From assembly GCA_043196285.1 (NCBI GenBank), contig JBBYJL010000005.1, positions 1 to 44,827 on the forward strand: a DNA stretch of 44,827 nucleotides. Direction: 5' to 3'. Below, one piece after another: positions 1 through 7,058 of this stretch. This DNA is from JAKAFX01 sp043196285. GTDB lineage: Archaea; Thermoplasmatota; Thermoplasmata; Thermoplasmatales; Thermoplasmataceae. The translations under genes were made by a program, and so were the position numbers. The notes beneath the pieces are model-generated. The model made no database searches and was not told the DNA's origin. It worked only from the letters and a program-made list of their open reading frames with translations. The number at the start of each line of letters is the position of its first letter. The first letter of the stretch is position 1.

Positions 1-150
1 CATGCCTGTAATTCTCAATATCCTTGAGATCAAGGATATCTTTCATGCGTCTGACAAGCGATTCGTTGTAGAGGGACCATATCCTTTTATTATCCTTCTT
101 TCCATGAACAACTGGGTTGTTGTTCTGCACAAACAACACCCATCCTATTT
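1..150 (-). pseudogene. Transposase-like N-terminal fragment, cut by window edge
   Basis: Read on the minus strand, an open frame runs from an in-frame TAA near position 150 to the window edge. It encodes a stretch including NNNPVVHGKKDNKR followed by WSLYNESLVRRMKDILDL. The pattern of a short basic segment followed by W-x-x-YNESLVRR is, from memory, typical of the N-terminus of archaeal DDE transposases of the IS5/IS4 sort. No ATG lies in frame; a GTG at about 130 is the first plausible start, so this is either a gene with an unusual start or a remnant. The rest of the protein lies outside the window, so intactness cannot be judged. The overlapping plus-strand reading shows no recognisable domain. 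Confidence 0.45.
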
Positions 151-484
151 TCAAGAAGAATTATTGCATGGGTTATGCAACACAGTTTTTTACTGGAATA
201 CATTAATCCAGATCCAGGACGTACGTTTACAATAGAAAGACCAGAGTGCGGGAAAAGGTTAACATTAAGTTTAAGTGCATTTAATAAATTTAAATAATTT
301 TGCCCATATTCAGCTTTGGGTCATAAACGACCAATAATCAACATCATCTTTGCAATCATTGGATATATTTTTCTTTCTTTGTACGAGATTCAAATTCTCT
401 CACTATTCTTTCGGTGTATATCTCTATGTTATGCACGTTTGGTACATCCAGTATTTTCAGATGCTGAAATTCTACCGTTTCTGT
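151..484. other. Gap without recognised gene, 334 nt
   Basis: I recognise no gene here. The stretch 240-340 is AT-rich. On the minus strand, the frame of the neighbouring permease gene stays open for about 40 codons after its TGA stop (to about 363), reading a charged tail that includes VEFQHLKILDVPN. This may be chance; it is listed as a low-interest observation. Confidence 0.5.
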
Positions 485-1357
485 TCAGTTGAATTCCTTG
501 TTTTCGAAAATTATAAGTCCAAGTATTGTAGAGATTATGAAATATCCAAACATGATTATTATACCCTCAAGCACACTGGCATTGTATGTCGTTGTTAAGA
601 TTCTTCTGGGTCCAAATGTGCTGATGGTTTTGACAACATGTGCGGGATATGGTGAGATAAATATGTTGTTTATTATGCTGGATCCGTAAGTTATAATGAA
701 CCAAGGTTCAATTCCAACGAGTGAAGATACAAGATCCTGTACAAGAGTGAAAACAAACAGAAACAGTATAGCCGTTATAAGAATAGAATAGGAAGAGGAC
801 TTGAAAAGTGAACTGAAGAAGAAGGTGAATCCCAGTACAGAGACCAGATATAGAATGGCAAAGGCTAGCGATTCAAAGATAGCATCTGGAACAGTCAGAC
901 CAAAGTAGTAGATACCATTTCCCAAGGCAATTCCTAGGAAAATGAATACTATAATCAGGGACGCAATGAATGAGGCCAGATATTTCCCTATGTATATTGA
1001 GGATCTCCTGACTGGCCGGCTTACCAGATAATACCCTGTTTTGTTCTGGAATTCTCCAGAAATGGAGTCTCCACCAAAAAATATGGCAGATAGAATGATT
1101 ACAAATGTTATGCTGCTTCCCCACCATGTTGAGTAAAATGTCAGGTCAGATATCAAAAATGATGCGGGTCTGTAGTATGCAACAAGAAAAGTAAGGAGAG
1201 CACTAACGATGAGCCCGATTGCAAGCAGGATGTAAAATCTTTTAGACCGGAAATAATTTATAAGTTCATACTTGGTGATGGTTCCTATCTGTGTTACACT
1301 ATCAGGTATCCTGCCATTATTCGAAATCCGATCTTCTGCCGTATCCATGTTTATCAC
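485..1357 (-). CDS. ABC-2 type transporter permease subunit
   Basis: This 290-residue integral membrane protein is probably the channel-forming subunit of an ABC exporter. A short cytoplasmic N-terminus containing TKYELINYFRSKRFY leads into about six hydrophobic segments: roughly residues 42-60, 78-98, 125-150, 160-182, 190-212 and 265-285. The layout matches ABC-2 family permeases (a membrane-proximal FRSKRF-like element, then six helices). Its ATG overlaps the stop of the upstream ATPase gene by 4 nt (1354-1357), so the two are translationally coupled. The substrate cannot be read from sequence; such pairs in archaea are variously drug, lipid or ion exporters. The final residues, IFENKEFN, follow the last helix directly. 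Confidence 0.85.
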   Translation of the reverse strand: MINMDTAEDRISNNGRIPDSVTQIGTITKYELINYFRSKRFYILLAIGLIVSALLTFLVAYYRPASFLISDLTFYSTWWGSSITFVIILSAIFFGGDSISGEFQNKTGYYLVSRPVRRSSIYIGKYLASFIASLIIVFIFLGIALGNGIYYFGLTVPDAIFESLAFAILYLVSVLGFTFFFSSLFKSSSYSILITAILFLFVFTLVQDLVSSLVGIEPWFIITYGSSIINNIFISPYPAHVVKTISTFGPRRILTTTYNASVLEGIIIMFGYFIISTILGLIIFENKEFN

Positions 1358-2301
1358 GTAGTCTCCTTGAAAAGTGCAAGATAGGAATCTTCAAGCTTAG
1401 TAGATGTGCTCTTGAAACTGATCAATCCTATCTTCAGACTTGCAAGTTCTTCCAGCAGATTTTCCTGAACACTTGTCCCACCTTTAAACTTTATCCTTAC
1501 AGTTCTGGAGTCCACTCTTTCTACTGAGGTTACGGAATTCAAGCCAGAGATTGTTACCTTTATGGTGTCATCTTCAATAGGATTTGCAAACTGTGCTTCA
1601 ACTGTATCATCCACTCTTGAGAATTTTGAGGTAACCTCCTCAAGGGTTCCAAAAGCAAGCAACTTTCCATGGTCAATCATTGCTACTTCATCGCAAACAT
1701 CAGCCACTTCGTTCAAAAGGTGTGAACTCATGAAGATAAGTCTATCCTTCTTCTTCAATGACTTGACGATCTCCCGGACTTCAGCCATTCCTCTGGGATC
1801 GAGTCCACTTGTGGGTTCATCAAGCATGATTATGCTAGGATTTCCTATCAATGTTGAAGCGATATTAATCCTCTGCTTCATTCCCTTAGAGAATTTACCA
1901 ACCTTCTTGTCAATCCACTCTTCCATCTTGACTTCTGCAACGACGCTTTCAACCTGGTCTTTCCTTTCTGATTTTGGTACTCCCCTGAGGTCTGCTACCA
2001 GATTAAGGGCTTCCCTTACAGTCATGGAAGGGTATATTTCAGGGGTTTCTATCAACGCAGAACATTCGGCCAGAGCTTTTTTCTTATCCTCGTGCACATC
2101 TATTCCATTAATGAGTGCGCTACCCTTTGTGGGCTTGACAAGGTCCGTAAAAATCTTCAGGGTGGTCGTTTTTCCGGCACCGTTAGGGCCAAGGAATCCG
2201 ACGCATTTGGACCCATCCATCCTGATATTAAGATCGGAAAGGGCAGTGAATGATCCATAACTTTTCGTCAGGTTTAAAGCCTCAATAGATGCATCAGCCA
2301 A
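1354..2301 (-). CDS. ABC transporter ATP-binding protein (ABC-2 exporter)
   Basis: This 315-residue ATPase powers the permease encoded immediately downstream. The N-terminal nucleotide-binding domain has a Walker A motif GPNGAGKTT (about 38-46), a signature FSKGMKQR (about 137-144; K replaces the usual second G/S), a Walker B IIMLDEPTSGLDP (about 157-169) and a switch histidine in MSSHLLNE. Residues after about 220 form a small C-terminal domain of the kind seen in CcmA/DrrA-like exporters. The start is TTG at 2301, preceded by CAGGAG with suitable spacing; an AT-rich TATA-like stretch lies around 2340-2355. The gene overlaps the permease start by 4 nt. The substrate is unknown. Confidence 0.9.
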   Translation of the reverse strand: MADASIEALNLTKSYGSFTALSDLNIRMDGSKCVGFLGPNGAGKTTTLKIFTDLVKPTKGSALINGIDVHEDKKKALAECSALIETPEIYPSMTVREALNLVADLRGVPKSERKDQVESVVAEVKMEEWIDKKVGKFSKGMKQRINIASTLIGNPSIIMLDEPTSGLDPRGMAEVREIVKSLKKKDRLIFMSSHLLNEVADVCDEVAMIDHGKLLAFGTLEEVTSKFSRVDDTVEAQFANPIEDDTIKVTISGLNSVTSVERVDSRTVRIKFKGGTSVQENLLEELASLKIGLISFKSTSTKLEDSYLALFKETT

Positions 2302-2600
2302 TTGTCAACAAACTCCTGTATGATCAGTCTGCATTCTATTATCTTATTTATCTATTTCTTATCGCATGGATATTGATCCCCGTTCTGTAATCCTCCCATA
2401 TTGAATGGATTATGCCTGATTAGTTGAGAAAATATTATTGTCTTTTCCGACATCTTCTCCAGTGACCTTGAAATAGTTGAACTTGAGAGCAACCTCATGA
2501 CTAGTTACGATTCCTGTTGGTCATGTTATCGGGAATCCTAACACAGAAATCCCGGCACTTATATCACCGACGATTATTCAAGAACATTTATGAAGAAATT
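2302..2600. other. Gap between ABC operon and decayed xdhC, about 300 nt
   Basis: The right part of this gap lies downstream of the decayed operon and the left part carries the promoter of the ABC exporter (AT-rich around 2340-2355, SD-like CAGGAG near 2310). On the minus strand a short reading containing PTGIVTSHEVALKFNYF looks protein-like but is interrupted by stops, and I could not assign it to a family. It may be another remnant of the molybdoenzyme locus. Confidence 0.4.
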
Positions 2601-2613
2601 TTCCTGTGCGTTC

Positions 2614-2895
2614 TCACTTCACCTGTTTAATTCCTGAGACGGATGGGTCTTTTGAAACATTAATTTTGCGGATTTCCGCAATGATCTCTGCGACTATACT
2701 GATCGCAATCTCAAATGGAGTGATCGCCCCTATGTCAAGCCCTACAGGAGAATGTAAGGAATCCCTGCTCCACACCTTCCGCCTTTAGTGCCTTGATATC
2801 GCCGTCAAAGCGTTTACGGCTAGCAAGCAGTCCAACATATCCTGGGTCTGTATAGTGAAATCATCTTGAGAACCCTGATGTCTTCATTTCCCCTC
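2614..2895 (-). pseudogene. XdhC/CoxI-family maturation factor, truncated and frameshifted
   Basis: XdhC-family proteins bind molybdenum cofactor and help insert it into xanthine dehydrogenase-type enzymes. On the minus strand the C-terminal half of such a protein can be assembled from three frames. The pieces are NEDIRVLKMISLYRP, then PGYVGLLASRKRFDGDIK (ending in an in-frame stop after FLTFSCRA), then SLHSPVGLDIGAITPFEI and IAISIVAEIIAEIRK up to a TGA at 2614-2616. The YVGLLASRKR and HSPVGLDIGA-TP-EIA-SI-AEIIA elements are hallmarks of the XdhC Rossmann domain. The N-terminal half is missing: the remnant begins where the CoxS remnant ends (about 2890), as expected after a deletion. Two frameshifts make a functional product very unlikely. 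Confidence 0.8.
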
Positions 2896-3126
2896 AACCG
2901 TCTTAATCTCCTTACAGTTTGTCTACACCGCAAGTATTGTGCATGATTTAACTGCCTTACCGTCCATGATAACAGTGCATGCCCTGCAGTTTTATGTATC
3001 GCATCCAACATGCGTTCCAGTGAGTCCAAGATCCTCCCTTATGTAATGCGCCAGGAGTTTCCTTGGTTCAATCTCTGATTCGTATTCATTTCCGTTAACA
3101 ACAACTTTGATTTTTACCGTATCCAT
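2884..3126 (-). pseudogene. CoxS-like 2Fe-2S subunit of a molybdo-hydroxylase, nonsense-mutated
   Basis: The small subunit of CO dehydrogenase/xanthine dehydrogenase-type enzymes carries two 2Fe-2S clusters. Here the N-terminal ferredoxin-like domain begins MDTVKIKVVVNG and reaches GLTGTHVGCDT. A TAA (2992-2994) replaces the residue expected between T and N of the cluster motif (family form GCDTSNCGAC). Translation beyond it in the same frame reads NCRACTVIMDGKAVKSCTIL, a TAG (2923-2925) where the family often has Q, then TNCKEIKTVEGK and a TGA. Two conserved glycines also appear replaced (R and C). The second cluster domain is absent, replaced by XdhC sequence. The reading begins in frame with the CoxM-like gene, with no stop between them. 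Confidence 0.85.
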
Positions 3127-4017
3127 TGATACTACATCCGCTCTCTCCACTGCGCGGTCAATAGCTTTGATTGATACCCTGTGAAGAATTTTTTGTTTAA
3201 AATTAACCGATCCGGATACATCCATTGTGAAGTCCGAATATCTCACTGTTATTCTCCCAGCCTCTTCGGGTACGCTACCTTCGAATTTCTTCCCTGTGAG
3301 AAACTCTTCAGTTCTTACTGCCCTCATCGGTTTAGGCCCTACAGATGTCAATCCAATCCCTGCGTGTGTTATGGTTCCTTCCTCGTCTATTGTTAATTGT
3401 GCCCCAACGGCAGCAATTGAAAAATCCCCCGCGCTTTTCTTCTGCTTGACATAGCAGCCGGATGTGTGTTCTCCGGGCATCGGAACGATTATTTCTTTTA
3501 ATATTTCCCCGGGTTCTAGCGCGGTACTGTAGGAGTCTATGAAAAAATCCTCCGACCTGATCCTTCTTTCTCCCCTGCTGCTCCCTACGACAAACTGGGC
3601 CTGGATTGCAATCATCACGGCAGGCATGTCGTTTGACGGGTCTCCATGGCTTATGTTGCCACCAACTGTTCCCCTGTTTCTTACGAGAGGGCCCGTCACT
3701 TTAGATGCCGCGTCCCATATTATGGGATACCTGGCCCTGATCAGGCTACTGTCTTCTAAATCAGACATTGTTATTAGTGCGCCTATCTTCAAACTATTAC
3801 CGGATTCATTAACATACACGAGATATTCTATCCCGGAGATGTCTACCAAGAAAGGAATAATGGTAAATCTCAGCTTGAGCAGCGGGGTAAGGCTTTGACC
3901 TCCTGCCATGACCTTTGCCTCGTCTTCGTGCTCATCAAGGATTTCATAAGCTTCCTTCAGACTCTTTGGTACATAACAACCAAATGATTCGGGAGTTATG
4001 AATATCCAGCCATACAT
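3127..4017 (-). CDS. CoxM-like FAD-binding medium subunit of a molybdo-hydroxylase (probably orphaned)
   Basis: This is the flavin subunit of the CO dehydrogenase/xanthine dehydrogenase family, which passes electrons from the iron-sulfur subunit to an acceptor. The FAD-binding domain shows YVPKSLKEAYEIL, the FAD loop AGGQSLTPLLKLR and VRNRGTVGGNISHGDPSND, all family hallmarks. The C-terminal CO_deh_flav_C-type domain follows (GIGLTSVGPKPMRA) and ends near VNFKQKILHRVSIKAI. I start it at the ATG at 4017 (MYGWIFITPESF) because the 57 open codons upstream have no family resemblance and come from an IS-derived repeat. There is no stop codon before the damaged CoxS reading. The frame is intact, but its partners are broken or absent, so the product is probably useless or a recent casualty. 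Confidence 0.75.
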
Positions 4018-4144
4018 TATATTTAAGAAATTTGATCTTCGTTTTGCCGGAATTTTGCTTACCAGAACACATTGGCGTTTTTTCTGCCTCTTCCTGTTCA
4101 GACATGTCCTTTTTTCTTCGCTTGATTGGATCATTATTTGTTCT

Positions 4145-4290
4145 TGTGAACTAATTCCCTGGCTATTGCCGATGGTTTCCTGTTTCAAAGGTTACTGACC
4201 GATCCTGCAGTCTTTAGATCTCCTTGGCTCTAAGATATTCAATTGACAATGCTGAGCCACATGACTTTATGCATGTATAGATCTTTGTGC
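4145..4290 (-). repeat. Dispersed IS-derived 3'-end fragment, copy A
   Basis: On the minus strand this stretch reads CIKSCGSALSIEYLRAKEI and a stop, then GGATCGGTCAGTAACCTTTG and downstream bases. It resembles copies B (11345-11530) and C (30945-31090, plus strand) both at nucleotide level and in the same translated frame. The best guess is the C-terminal end plus flank of a transposon gene, perhaps an IS200/IS605 TnpB; the family is not proven. Its distal part supplies the first 57 codons of the open frame in front of the CoxM-like gene, so an insertion here could have separated that operon from its promoter. Confidence 0.55.
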
Positions 4291-4483
4291 GATCAGACGA
4301 CTCTCATTTATGCCTGCCAGCAGACAGGGAAAGCAGTGATTTTCAATATAATTAGGGTCAATCTCATCTCTCACCCTGCGAAAGTTGATTTCTCACTGGC
4401 AATGCCAAAGTGATTCATTGGAATTCCCACACTGGATAGTATACCAGGAGATATTCCTGGGCTGATGCTCTTTCAGATGTTTG

Positions 4484-4490
4484 TTTATAT
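4484..4490 (+). promoter_or_regulatory. TATA box of the moaC-moaB operon
   Basis: TTTATAT lies about 25 nt before the moaC ATG (4512), the normal distance from an archaeal TATA box to the transcription start. No Shine-Dalgarno motif precedes the ATG, so the transcript is probably leaderless. This is inferred from spacing only. Confidence 0.6.
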
Positions 4491-4511
4491 CGTTAGAAAG
4501 CATGTAATGTT

Positions 4512-4952
4512 ATGATAGATATATCCTCAAAGGAAATTGTCGAAAGAACCGCAACCGCAAGTGGATATATCAGGTTGCAGGAGTCAACTATTGAAAGCAT
4601 AAAGGAGGATAGCATCAAGAAAGGAGATGCCCTTGAGACAGCAAAGATCGCAGGGATGAGCGCTGCCAAGAGAACGTGGGATCTTGTACCCTACTGCCAC
4701 CAGATCCCAATTACCTCAGTCAATGTTGAATTTGATGTTTCCAGCGACAGGATAAAGGCTTCTTGTACAGTCAAAGCTGTATACAGGACAGGGGTTGAGA
4801 TGGAGGCTATAAGCTGTGTTGAGATTGCACTTCTGACTATTTGGGACATGGTAAAATACCTTGAAAAGGACAGTGAAGGGCAATATCCAAATACAGAAAT
4901 TTCCTCTGTAAGGGTGGAAAGAAAAAGGAAGGTGAAAATGAATGATGCATGA
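4512..4952 (+). CDS. moaC: Cyclic pyranopterin monophosphate synthase MoaC
   Basis: MoaC converts the product of MoaA into cyclic pyranopterin monophosphate in the first step of molybdenum cofactor synthesis. The 146-residue protein begins MIDISSKEIVERTATASGYI. It carries family motifs KGDALETAKIAGMSAAKRTWDLVPYCHQIP (about residues 36-65, quoted here as KGDALETAKIAG and LVPYCHQIP), TGVEMEAISCVEIALLTIWDM (GVEMEA) and a basic C-terminus. Length matches the family. The H in CHQIP and the E of GVEMEA are in the expected places of the active site. It overlaps moaB by 11 nt, forming the only plus-strand operon of the cofactor cluster; the other moa genes lie on the opposite strand just downstream. 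Confidence 0.95.
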   Translation: MIDISSKEIVERTATASGYIRLQESTIESIKEDSIKKGDALETAKIAGMSAAKRTWDLVPYCHQIPITSVNVEFDVSSDRIKASCTVKAVYRTGVEMEAISCVEIALLTIWDMVKYLEKDSEGQYPNTEISSVRVERKRKVKMNDA

Positions 4953-5421
4953 TGAGGGAGAAAAACTCGCCCTAAAGTTCATGATTGTCACAGTTTCAGA
5001 TAGCAGAACCGAGGAAACGGATGTTTCGGGTAAGATCATGAGTGAGTTCATATCATCATCAGGAAGAGAAGCACACCGATCCATCATCCGCAACGATCCT
5101 TCGATGATAGAGAAGCTGCTTTCAAGAGAATACAGCCACTATGATGTTTTTGTATTCATCGGCGGAACAGGACTTGGAAAGAATGACCTGACATCAGGGA
5201 CATTAAGGAAACTGAGTGAGCGTGAAATTCCAGGCTTTGGTGAGCAATTCAGGAGGGCTGGAATGGAAGACAACAGATACTCGATTCTTTCTGATGCCTC
5301 AATGTTTCTTTATAAGGAAAAGATGGTGTTTTCACTCCCAGGATCTGAAAATGCCCAGAAAACTGCTTTTGAAATCATAAATGGTATTGTGGATCATGCG
5401 TATCATGAGATCAACAGATGA
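4942..5421 (+). CDS. moaB: Molybdopterin adenylyltransferase-type protein MoaB/MogA
   Basis: MoaB/MogA proteins adenylate molybdopterin before metal insertion. The 159-residue protein contains FMIVTVSDSRTEETDVSG near the N-terminus, VFIGGTGLGKNDLTSGTLRK (family form GGTG--xRD-T) and EIPGFGEQFRR, followed by MVFSLPGSENAQKTA, matching the phosphate-binding SLPGS loop. In the GGTG motif the usual Arg-Asp is Asn-Asp here; the catalytic aspartate remains. The start codon lies inside the end of moaC (11 nt overlap), and the ATG is doubled (M-M), so the exact start may be one codon later. No MoeA-type insertase is seen in this window. Confidence 0.93.
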   Translation: MMHDEGEKLALKFMIVTVSDSRTEETDVSGKIMSEFISSSGREAHRSIIRNDPSMIEKLLSREYSHYDVFVFIGGTGLGKNDLTSGTLRKLSEREIPGFGEQFRRAGMEDNRYSILSDASMFLYKEKMVFSLPGSENAQKTAFEIINGIVDHAYHEINR

Positions 5422-5455
5422 CAGACCATGCTGAACTTAACGTTCTCGGTTCGAA

Positions 5456-6007
5456 TCAACAGTTACCTGACGTCCTGTATTTTTTCAAATCTTCAGGATA
5501 ATTGATGTTGTAAAAACAGTTGGACTTACCAGCTGGAACTTTAATGAGTATTGCATTGCTTTCTACAAATCCGTGAAGAGATTTTCCCCCTGTTTCTATG
5601 TATCTCATGAAAGCGGTCAAACTGTCTGAAGAATAAATACAGTGAAGTGGCTGGATCCTGCCGTCCGCAGATACAGGGCAAATGGAGTCACCGATAAATG
5701 AATCAACCATGCTACGCACAAGATCTCCGCAGACATCGGGCATGTCACCCGCAAAGGCGAATATGTCGCCAAATTTTGAGATTGCTTCGAATACAGAATT
5801 CACTATGGTCCCCTTCGAACTGTCCTTTACAATTCTTCCATGTCTTGACTGGAACGAAGAGTCCTTGGAAAAAATAACAACGTCATCAAAAAGATCAAGG
5901 TTCTCCAATTTCACAGCAAGCCCCTCTGTCAAACCTGCCCCATTCACAAGCACACTGTGCTTTCCGGGGAAGCGCTCGCTCCTCTTGACGAATATGACCG
6001 CTTTCAT
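5456..6007 (-). CDS. mobA: MobA-like nucleotidyltransferase
   Basis: MobA transfers GMP (or a related nucleotide) onto molybdopterin; other members of the fold act on other cofactors. This 183-residue protein has the family layout but a weak first motif: the usual LAGG-x-S-x-RMG is MKAVIFVKRSERFPGKHSVL. Later elements are clear: AFAGDMPDVC (the metal-binding aspartate of the GDMP motif) and NINYPEDLKKY near the C-terminus, the standard MobA ending. It overlaps the ThiF-like gene by 4 nt (6004-6007) and converges on moaB with a 34-nt gap. The position within a moa cluster supports a cofactor role. Xanthine dehydrogenase-type enzymes often use the cytosine form made by MocA, so the nucleotide is uncertain. 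Confidence 0.8.
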   Translation of the reverse strand: MKAVIFVKRSERFPGKHSVLVNGAGLTEGLAVKLENLDLFDDVVIFSKDSSFQSRHGRIVKDSSKGTIVNSVFEAISKFGDIFAFAGDMPDVCGDLVRSMVDSFIGDSICPVSADGRIQPLHCIYSSDSLTAFMRYIETGGKSLHGFVESNAILIKVPAGKSNCFYNINYPEDLKKYRTSGNC

Positions 6008-6738
6008 AAACTACCGCAAACTGGACATGAAGGATTCCTTTCGTTGTGTATCCGTTCCATGCTAAGATTCCAGATATCGATGTATAGGATATCTCCATCC
6101 ATTTGGTCTCCCAGGAGGGTCCTGAGTGCAAGGGAAAAAGCCATTGAGCTTACTACGGCAGGAGCAGATGACAGGATACCTGATTGCGCGCAACCAACGT
6201 TTTCTCCGCCACTTTCAGGATACCCAAGACACGATATACATGACGTTTTACCTGGTATTACTGCCTTGACGGTACCGTAAGTCTCATTGACCGCAGTCAT
6301 GATCCAGGGGATTCTGTTCTTCACGGAATATCTGTTGACAATGTTTCTGGCAGAGAAATTATCTGTGCCGTCAAATATCAGATCGGGTTTTCCAATTATG
6401 TCATCATTTGATGCCGTAAGCTTTTCGCTGATCAGTTCTACCTCAACGTTGTGGTTAACAGATCTAATCCTTCTGCCGAGCGCTTCCGGTTTAAGATTGC
6501 CTATATCAGATTCCTGATAAACTATTTGCCTCTGCAGGTTCGTAATGGATACTCTGTCAAAATCAATCAGCCTTATTTTTCCTACTCCAGTTCTGGCAAA
6601 TAGTTCCGCAGCCATTCCACCAGTTCCTCCTAATCCGATCACAGATACCATTGAAGAGGAGATTTTCTTTTGTCCATCGGTGGAAATCCTGCTCAGTGAA
6701 ATATTCCCCAGATACCTGTCAATTTCAAGCCCCCCCAT
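6004..6738 (-). CDS. moeB: ThiF/MoeB/HesA-family sulfur-carrier adenylyltransferase
   Basis: These enzymes adenylate the C-terminal Gly-Gly of MoaD or ThiS so it can be loaded with sulfur. From the ATG at 6738 the protein has 244 residues. It shows the ATP loop IGLGGTGG (about 34-41), an acidic D at the end of strand 2 (LIDFD), NLQRQIVY with the conserved arginine, the GTDN motif and two zinc CxxC pairs (CISC and the C-terminal CPVC). I prefer the 6738 start because AGGTGG precedes it at good spacing; an in-frame ATG 15 codons earlier (6783) is possible. Placement directly after moaD argues for MoeB function, though ThiF or Ubl-protein activation (SAMP-like) cannot be excluded. Confidence 0.85.
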   Translation of the reverse strand: MGGLEIDRYLGNISLSRISTDGQKKISSSMVSVIGLGGTGGMAAELFARTGVGKIRLIDFDRVSITNLQRQIVYQESDIGNLKPEALGRRIRSVNHNVEVELISEKLTASNDDIIGKPDLIFDGTDNFSARNIVNRYSVKNRIPWIMTAVNETYGTVKAVIPGKTSCISCLGYPESGGENVGCAQSGILSSAPAVVSSMAFSLALRTLLGDQMDGDILYIDIWNLSMERIHNERNPSCPVCGSL

Positions 6739-6812
6739 GTCAATCCCACCTTGTTGTTGTGTCTGAAAATAAGCAGGATGCATTATTTCTCAGTACTGAC
6801 ATAAGAGAATTC

Positions 6813-7058
6813 TCAGCCACCGCTTACTGGTGGAAAAATGGATACGATATCGCCAGGCGCAAATTTTCTGTCGTCGCTTGCAAATTGATCGTTACATGCA
6901 ACCAGTAGGAATTTTTCGTAGCTCGACATTCCAGGATGAAGTTTCAGGATGATACTCTTCAAATCCAAAACCGTGGAACCCTGTGCAATCTCAATTTCCT
7001 CCTCTTCTCTATCAGTTATTTCTCTAAACCTGGCGAAGTACTTCACTCTCAACAACAT
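6813..7058 (-). CDS. moaD: Molybdopterin synthase small subunit / sulfur carrier MoaD
   Basis: MoaD carries the thiocarboxylate sulfur used by MoaE to make molybdopterin. The 81-residue ubiquitin-fold protein begins MLLRVKYFARFREITDRE, has an acidic middle (EEEEIEIAQGSTVLDL) and ends IVSIFPPVSGG, the conserved PPVSGG tail whose last glycine is adenylated. A longer open frame reaches 7163, but residues before MLLRV do not fit the family. The start lies 35 nt inside the 3' end of moaA in another frame. moaA, moaD, the ThiF-like gene and the mobA-like gene form one minus-strand operon. Confidence 0.93.
   Translation of the reverse strand: MLLRVKYFARFREITDREEEEIEIAQGSTVLDLKSIILKLHPGMSSYEKFLLVACNDQFASDDRKFAPGDIVSIFPPVSGG

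Noticed and set aside
1562..2260. Plus-strand 232-codon frame
   Set aside because: It is antisense to the ABC exporter ATPase, whose motifs are unmistakable; the plus reading has no domain or ribosome site.
2820..3029. Minus-strand 69-codon frame as a separate small gene
   Set aside because: It is a mixed reading: its front part lies out of frame over the CoxS remnant and its end is the first piece of the XdhC remnant.
4018..4188. 57-codon N-terminal extension of the CoxM-like protein
   Set aside because: It derives from repeat copy A and flank and has no resemblance to flavin subunits, which begin near MYGWIFITPESF.
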